A stretch of 17,789 nt of DNA from Bacteroidota bacterium (lineage in GTDB: Bacteria > Bacteroidota > Bacteroidia > Flavobacteriales_F > PHOS-HE28). Positions 14,315 through 17,789 of this stretch are shown piece after piece. The notes beneath the pieces are model-generated. The model did no database searches. It saw only the letters and a list, made by a program, of their open reading frames with translations, and was not told where the DNA came from. The stretch lies in the NCBI GenBank assembly GCA_023418095.1, contig JAEZDL010000016.1:1-17789 (forward strand), read 5' to 3'. Position 1 is the first letter of the stretch. Every line of letters begins with the position of its first letter. The position numbers and the translations under genes are program-made.

Positions 14315-16419
14315 CCCAGCTCGATCGTAATGGTGGATCCCTGTGGAGCGCGCGAACCCGGTTTGAGCGATTGCCGGCGCACCATGCCGCTGCCATGCAA
14401 TTGCACACGATAGCCGCGGTTCTCCAGGATGTAGACCGCATCCTTCAATCCCATGCCGATCACATTTGGCACCATGTCGATGTGATCGACCGGGACCGCT
14501 CTCGTCCGCAGTTGCACCAATGTGTCGGCGGAGACCGTTTCGATCCACTCCCCTTCCGCTTCATCGGCGAATGGGATGCTCAGGCCCACGAACGCTGCGC
14601 GTGTTTCCGCAGCATGGCCGCTCATGCTCACCGGCATGCGTCGATCCACAGCTTCGGCGAGCCTTTCCTCCGTTTGCAATTCCAGACGATTGCTATAGAT
14701 CTTGTTCGCGATCTCGGTGAAAATGGGACCTGCGACCACGTTGCCATAATAGCCGCTCATGGTAGGCCCGTTCACAACCACGATGCAGCTGTACTTCGGC
14801 GCATCCGCGGGGAAATAGCCAACGAACGATGCCTGGTATGCTACGCCATTTTGCTTGTAACTGCCATTGCGCGCGATCTGCGCGGTGCCTGTCTTTCCAG
14901 CGATCTTGAAGTGGGCCGATCGCAGGTTGGTGGCGGTTCCGCTGTCCACGACACCTTGCAGAAGTCCGTGCACGATCTCGATCGTCCTGGGCGAACAGAT
15001 CTGCGGATCGATCACCTTTGGTTCTTCTTCATGGATCACCTTTCCATCGCGGGTCACTTTGCTCACGAACTGCGGCTGCATCAACTTTCCGTTGTTGGCG
15101 ATCGCGTTGTAGAAGGCAAGAACTTGTAGCGGTGTCAAGGCAGTTTCATAGCCGATGCTCATCCATGGAAGACTTACGCCGCTCCAGCCCTTCTCTCCTG
15201 GACCGCGCAGGATCGGCTTCGCTTCGCCGGGGATCTTCACGCCCAAAGGCTGATCAAGACCGAGCCGCCTCAATCCTTCGATGAACTTCTTCGGTTCCTT
15301 CTGGTATGCGCGATGCACCGCTACGCTGATGCCGGTGTTGGATGAAAGCTCGAACGCGCGTTGCACGGTGATCTTGCCATATCCACCTTCATGCGAATCG
15401 CGCATGATCCGATCGTGGAAGCGCACTTGTCCCTTCTTCGTATCAACTGTATCGGTCGGTTGGATCAACCCATCTTCCAATCCAACGATCAGCGAGGCAA
15501 GCTTGAAGGTCGAGCCGGGTTCGGTAGCATGACCGACCGCGTAGTTCAGATCTTCCACATAGGAACTATCCGCAGTGCGGGTGAGATTGCTGATCGCCTT
15601 CACGCGACCCGTGGCGACCTCCATGACAACTACGCAGCCGTACTGCGCGTTGTGCTTCATCAACTGCGCGGCGAGCGCATGATCGGCGACATCCTGCAGA
15701 TTGATATCGATCGTCGTGTGGATGTCCGACCCGGGGATCGGATCCACGCCGTTGCCGTCATCGATCGGCATCCATACGCCACCGGTGAGCCTGCGCTCCA
15801 GCCTACGTCCTGTTACGCCTCTCAGATGATCATTGTAACCACCTTCAAGGCCGATCGCACTGCTGTCGCGCAATACGTAGCCCACTGTGCGTGAAGCCAA
15901 CCGACCGAATGGACGAATGCGCACCGTTCTCTTCTCAGTGATCAATCCACCCTTGAAACGGCCGAGCCTGAAGATCGGAAAGTCGCGTAGTTGCTGGATC
16001 TGCGTGTGATCTGCGCGGCGCTTGATCATGTGATATCGCTCCTTGCGATGCCGCGCATCCGTGAGGTCACGTTTGTATTCAGCCATTGTCCGATCGCGGA
16101 ACAGATCGGATAGATGCCATGCAAGCGAATCGATGTTCTCGCGGAAGATCTCGTCCGTAAGACCTTTCGGCACCATGTCCATGCGCACTTCGTACTCGGG
16201 CACGCTGGTGGCGAGAAGGCGTCCATCCTCGCTGTAGATATGGCCGCGATCGGGCTGTACGACACGGTATGTCGTAGAGATGTGTTCCGCCTTCGCGCGC
16301 CATTGATCGCCTTCGACCAACTGGATCGTGAAGAGCTTCACAGCGATCGCACATGCGAAGAGCACCAGCACCAGGTAGACCAGATTGGCGCGGTTCCGTA
16401 GTTGGCGACCGTCGTTCAT
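14311..16419 (-). CDS. ftsI: Septal penicillin-binding protein (FtsI/PBP2-type transpeptidase) with one PASTA domain
   Basis: This class B penicillin-binding protein crosslinks septal peptidoglycan in the periplasm with FtsW. The 702-residue protein has a short cytoplasmic end, one membrane span at about 13-32, an N-terminal pedestal/dimerisation domain (about 45-230), and a transpeptidase domain. The transpeptidase carries all three active-site motifs: S303-TFK-306 with the nucleophilic serine, SSN at 359-361, and KTGT at 509-512. A C-terminal PASTA domain covers about 644-702 (MVPNVIGMGLKDAVYILENRGYRV...), a module absent from E. coli FtsI. Overall it is longer than E. coli FtsI (588), owing to the PASTA domain and the region before it. 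It overlaps ftsL upstream and murE downstream, each by four bases (ATGA). Confidence 0.95.
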   Translation of the reverse strand: MNDGRQLRNRANLVYLVLVLFACAIAVKLFTIQLVEGDQWRAKAEHISTTYRVVQPDRGHIYSEDGRLLATSVPEYEVRMDMVPKGLTDEIFRENIDSLAWHLSDLFRDRTMAEYKRDLTDARHRKERYHMIKRRADHTQIQQLRDFPIFRLGRFKGGLITEKRTVRIRPFGRLASRTVGYVLRDSSAIGLEGGYNDHLRGVTGRRLERRLTGGVWMPIDDGNGVDPIPGSDIHTTIDINLQDVADHALAAQLMKHNAQYGCVVVMEVATGRVKAISNLTRTADSSYVEDLNYAVGHATEPGSTFKLASLIVGLEDGLIQPTDTVDTKKGQVRFHDRIMRDSHEGGYGKITVQRAFELSSNTGISVAVHRAYQKEPKKFIEGLRRLGLDQPLGVKIPGEAKPILRGPGEKGWSGVSLPWMSIGYETALTPLQVLAFYNAIANNGKLMQPQFVSKVTRDGKVIHEEEPKVIDPQICSPRTIEIVHGLLQGVVDSGTATNLRSAHFKIAGKTGTAQIARNGSYKQNGVAYQASFVGYFPADAPKYSCIVVVNGPTMSGYYGNVVAGPIFTEIANKIYSNRLELQTEERLAEAVDRRMPVSMSGHAAETRAAFVGLSIPFADEAEGEWIETVSADTLVQLRTRAVPVDHIDMVPNVIGMGLKDAVYILENRGYRVQLHGSGMVRRQSLKPGSRAPQGSTITIELG

Positions 16420-16838
16420 TGTTCGCGGATGATCTTCGACTGCTTCTTGTCCACTGTGATCTTCACGGGAGGTTCACGGCTCTCTTCGAGACCGAGCGCT
16501 CCGATGCCTGATGCCACCTGACTCTGCTGTTCCGTCTTCTCGAGTTGCGATCGGACCGTGATGTATTCACTGCGCAACTCCTTCAACTCACCACCTGTGT
16601 GATCGAGCTGCCTTACGATCCGCTCCGTCTGGTAGCCGTAGGCGATGTAGATGATCATCAGGCCGGCGCAGAAAAGAATGAAGGGCATGTTGCCCAGAAC
16701 ATTCTCACGGGTGAGGAACGATCCGTTCAGTATGCTGATCAGTCCTCTGGGCAGGCGGGCCTGTGCTGGAGCCGCAGCCTTGGCGGCCTTCTCACCGGCC
16801 GCTTCCTGCTCCTGCTTCTTTTCCCTCACCTTGTTCAC
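16416..16838 (-). CDS. ftsL: FtsL-like bitopic division protein
   Basis: This 140-residue protein has the shape of FtsL. It has a charged, Ala-rich cytoplasmic N-end (about 1-50), one membrane span (about 51-68, NMPFILFCAGLMIIYIAYGY), then a periplasmic coiled-coil-like helix (about 71-107, with heptad-type hydrophobics in IVRQLDHTGGELKELRSEY) and a short polar tail. FtsL forms a complex with FtsB and FtsQ and activates FtsW/FtsI. Sequence conservation is weak in this family, so the call rests on topology and on the position between rsmH and ftsI, where flavobacterial genomes carry an FtsL-like gene. The start is a GTG (16836-16838) in a GTGA overlap with the rsmH stop; the end overlaps the ftsI ATG. 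Confidence 0.85.
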   Translation of the reverse strand: MNKVREKKQEQEAAGEKAAKAAAPAQARLPRGLISILNGSFLTRENVLGNMPFILFCAGLMIIYIAYGYQTERIVRQLDHTGGELKELRSEYITVRSQLEKTEQQSQVASGIGALGLEESREPPVKITVDKKQSKIIREQ

Positions 16839-17764
16839 TTCCTTTCCGCTATTCGTAAGCGCGCACTGCGTGCGCGCGGGTTCTGTGCTATCTCTTGATC
16901 CGTCGGTTGGATCGCTTTACTGCTCAAAGGCTTGAACGGCCGGTCGACATTTCCGTAGATGTCCTTCTTCTCAATTCCGCCGGGATCACCGCTGCGCATG
17001 AAATTCTTCACCATGCGATCCTCCAGGCTGTGGTAGCTCATGATCACCAGGCGGCCACCTGGCCGGATCAGATCGGCGCTCTGTTCCAGCAACGCCTGTA
17101 GCGATCCGAGCTCGTCATTCACCGCTATCCGCAACGCCTGGAAGACCTGCGCGAGAAAGGTGTTCTCCTTTCCACGAGGCGATACCGGAGCGAGTAATTT
17201 CACCAGCTCCTGCGTTGTGCGGATCGGCCGATCGGCATTCGCTGCGATGATGTGTTGCGCGACCCTGGAAGCATTATCCACTTCGCCATAGTTGCGCAGC
17301 AGCGCACTGAGTGAAGCGTGATCGCTTTGCGCCAGCAACTCCGCTGCGGTGCGCTTCGCGCGATGGTCCATCCGCATATCCAGCGGACCTTCGAAGCGGA
17401 AGCTGAAACCGCGCGAACCGGTGTCGAATTGGTGGCTGCTCACCCCGAGATCCGCGAGGAGGCCGTCGATCGGAAGTGCTTCCAGGAAACGGAGGTGATT
17501 GCGCACCCAGCGGAAATCCGATCGCACGAGAGTGAACCCTGGACCATCCTGAGGAAGTTCCGATCGGAGCAATGCGGCATTCGCCCAAGCATCACGATCG
17601 CGATCGAAAGCGATCAACCGGCCCTTGCCGTCCAACTTCTCCAGGATCGCCGCGCTGTGGCCACCTCCGCCGAACGTGACATCCACATAGGTGCCACCGG
17701 GGTCGATGTTCAATCCTTCGAGACAGGCTTGTAAAAGAACGGGAGCGTGGTACTCACTGGCCAT
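16835..17764 (-). CDS. rsmH: 16S rRNA (cytosine-1402-N4) methyltransferase
   Basis: RsmH (MraW) uses S-adenosylmethionine to methylate N4 of C1402 in 16S rRNA. The gene sits by tradition in the dcw cluster although the enzyme is not part of wall synthesis. The 309-residue protein starts with EYHAPVLLQACLEGL, then the AdoMet-binding loop VDVTFGGGGHS (27-37) and DRDRDAW. Family-specific blocks follow: LADLGVSSHQFD, GFSFRFEGPLDMRMD and, towards the C-end, IMSYHSLEDRMVKNFM. Length is typical (about 300-310). The ATG at 17762-17764 agrees with the family N-terminus. The stop overlaps the GTG of the ftsL-like gene. Confidence 0.97.
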   Translation of the reverse strand: MASEYHAPVLLQACLEGLNIDPGGTYVDVTFGGGGHSAAILEKLDGKGRLIAFDRDRDAWANAALLRSELPQDGPGFTLVRSDFRWVRNHLRFLEALPIDGLLADLGVSSHQFDTGSRGFSFRFEGPLDMRMDHRAKRTAAELLAQSDHASLSALLRNYGEVDNASRVAQHIIAANADRPIRTTQELVKLLAPVSPRGKENTFLAQVFQALRIAVNDELGSLQALLEQSADLIRPGGRLVIMSYHSLEDRMVKNFMRSGDPGGIEKKDIYGNVDRPFKPLSSKAIQPTDQEIAQNPRARSARLRIAERK

Positions 17765-17789
17765 CGTTATTGCCCAGGCTGCCCATCAC
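17754..17789 (-). CDS. mraZ: Probable 3' end of mraZ (cut by window edge)
   Basis: The 25 bases upstream of rsmH are open in a frame reading VMGSLGNNDGQ and stopping at a TGA (17754-17756) just inside rsmH, an 11-base overlap. mraZ, encoding a DNA-binding regulator of the cluster, normally lies directly before rsmH, and a VMG near the end fits what I recall of Bacteroidota MraZ. Another frame stops at a TAA at 17767-17769, so the tail is too short to prove either reading. Confidence 0.4.
   Translation of the reverse strand: MMGSLGNNDGQ

Noticed and set aside
14315..14548. N-terminal extension of murE to an upstream start
   Set aside because: The extra 78 residues are a shifted-frame reading of the ftsI PASTA region and unlike any MurE N-terminus. 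The ATG at 14314 with an ATGA overlap is a better start.
1..17789. tRNA, rRNA, CRISPR arrays, insertion sequences or attachment sites
   Set aside because: I saw no cloverleaf genes, regularly spaced repeats, transposase-like frames or terminal repeats in the window.

Overview
This window is a nearly complete division and cell-wall (dcw) cluster. Every protein gene in it lies on the minus strand, so transcription runs from high to low coordinates. The order is: tail of mraZ (tentative), rsmH (mraW), ftsL-like, ftsI (a PBP with one PASTA domain), murE, mraY, murD, a short standalone MurD C-terminal-domain paralogue, ftsW, murG, murC, ftsQ, ftsA, ftsZ, and a GatB/YqeY-family gene. This gene order, the YqeY-like gene directly after ftsZ, the FtsZ tail ending LHDNVD, the roughly 415-residue MraY and the meso-DAP-type MurE (DNPR) all point to Bacteroidota, most likely a flavobacterial (Flavobacteriales-like) lineage. 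The DNA is GC-rich for that group, so an uncultured high-GC lineage is a reasonable guess. No marker here fixes the genus.

Layout: from 17789 down to 10273 the genes are tightly packed. Most junctions are 1- or 4-base stop/start overlaps (GTGA, ATGA, TAATG, TTGA), the pattern expected of translational coupling. There are 36 bases between murD and the short MurD-like gene, then a 170-base gap (the longest untranslated stretch inside the cluster) before ftsW. ftsW, murG, murC and ftsQ again overlap or abut, followed by short spacers to ftsA, ftsZ and yqeY. A strong intrinsic terminator 25 bases past yqeY (about 1591-1626) closes the unit. Below it lie a small gene for a predicted exported protein of unknown function (936-1502) and the 5' part of xseA (exonuclease VII large subunit), which is cut by the left edge of the window.

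Working together: MurC, MurD and MurE add L-Ala, D-Glu and meso-DAP to UDP-MurNAc in the cytoplasm. MraY and MurG build lipid I and lipid II on the membrane. FtsW and the FtsI-type transpeptidase polymerise and crosslink septal peptidoglycan. FtsL and FtsQ join these to the Z-ring formed by FtsZ and anchored by FtsA. murF and ddl are absent from the cluster.

The most unusual element is the 166-residue protein at 9736-10236. It matches only the C-terminal substrate-binding domain of MurD, keeps the NDSKAT and SPAC...NYEERG motifs, lacks the ATP-binding domain, and sits directly downstream of full-length murD. A second genuine peculiarity is the very high density of GATC (often CGATCG or GATCGC) throughout the window.
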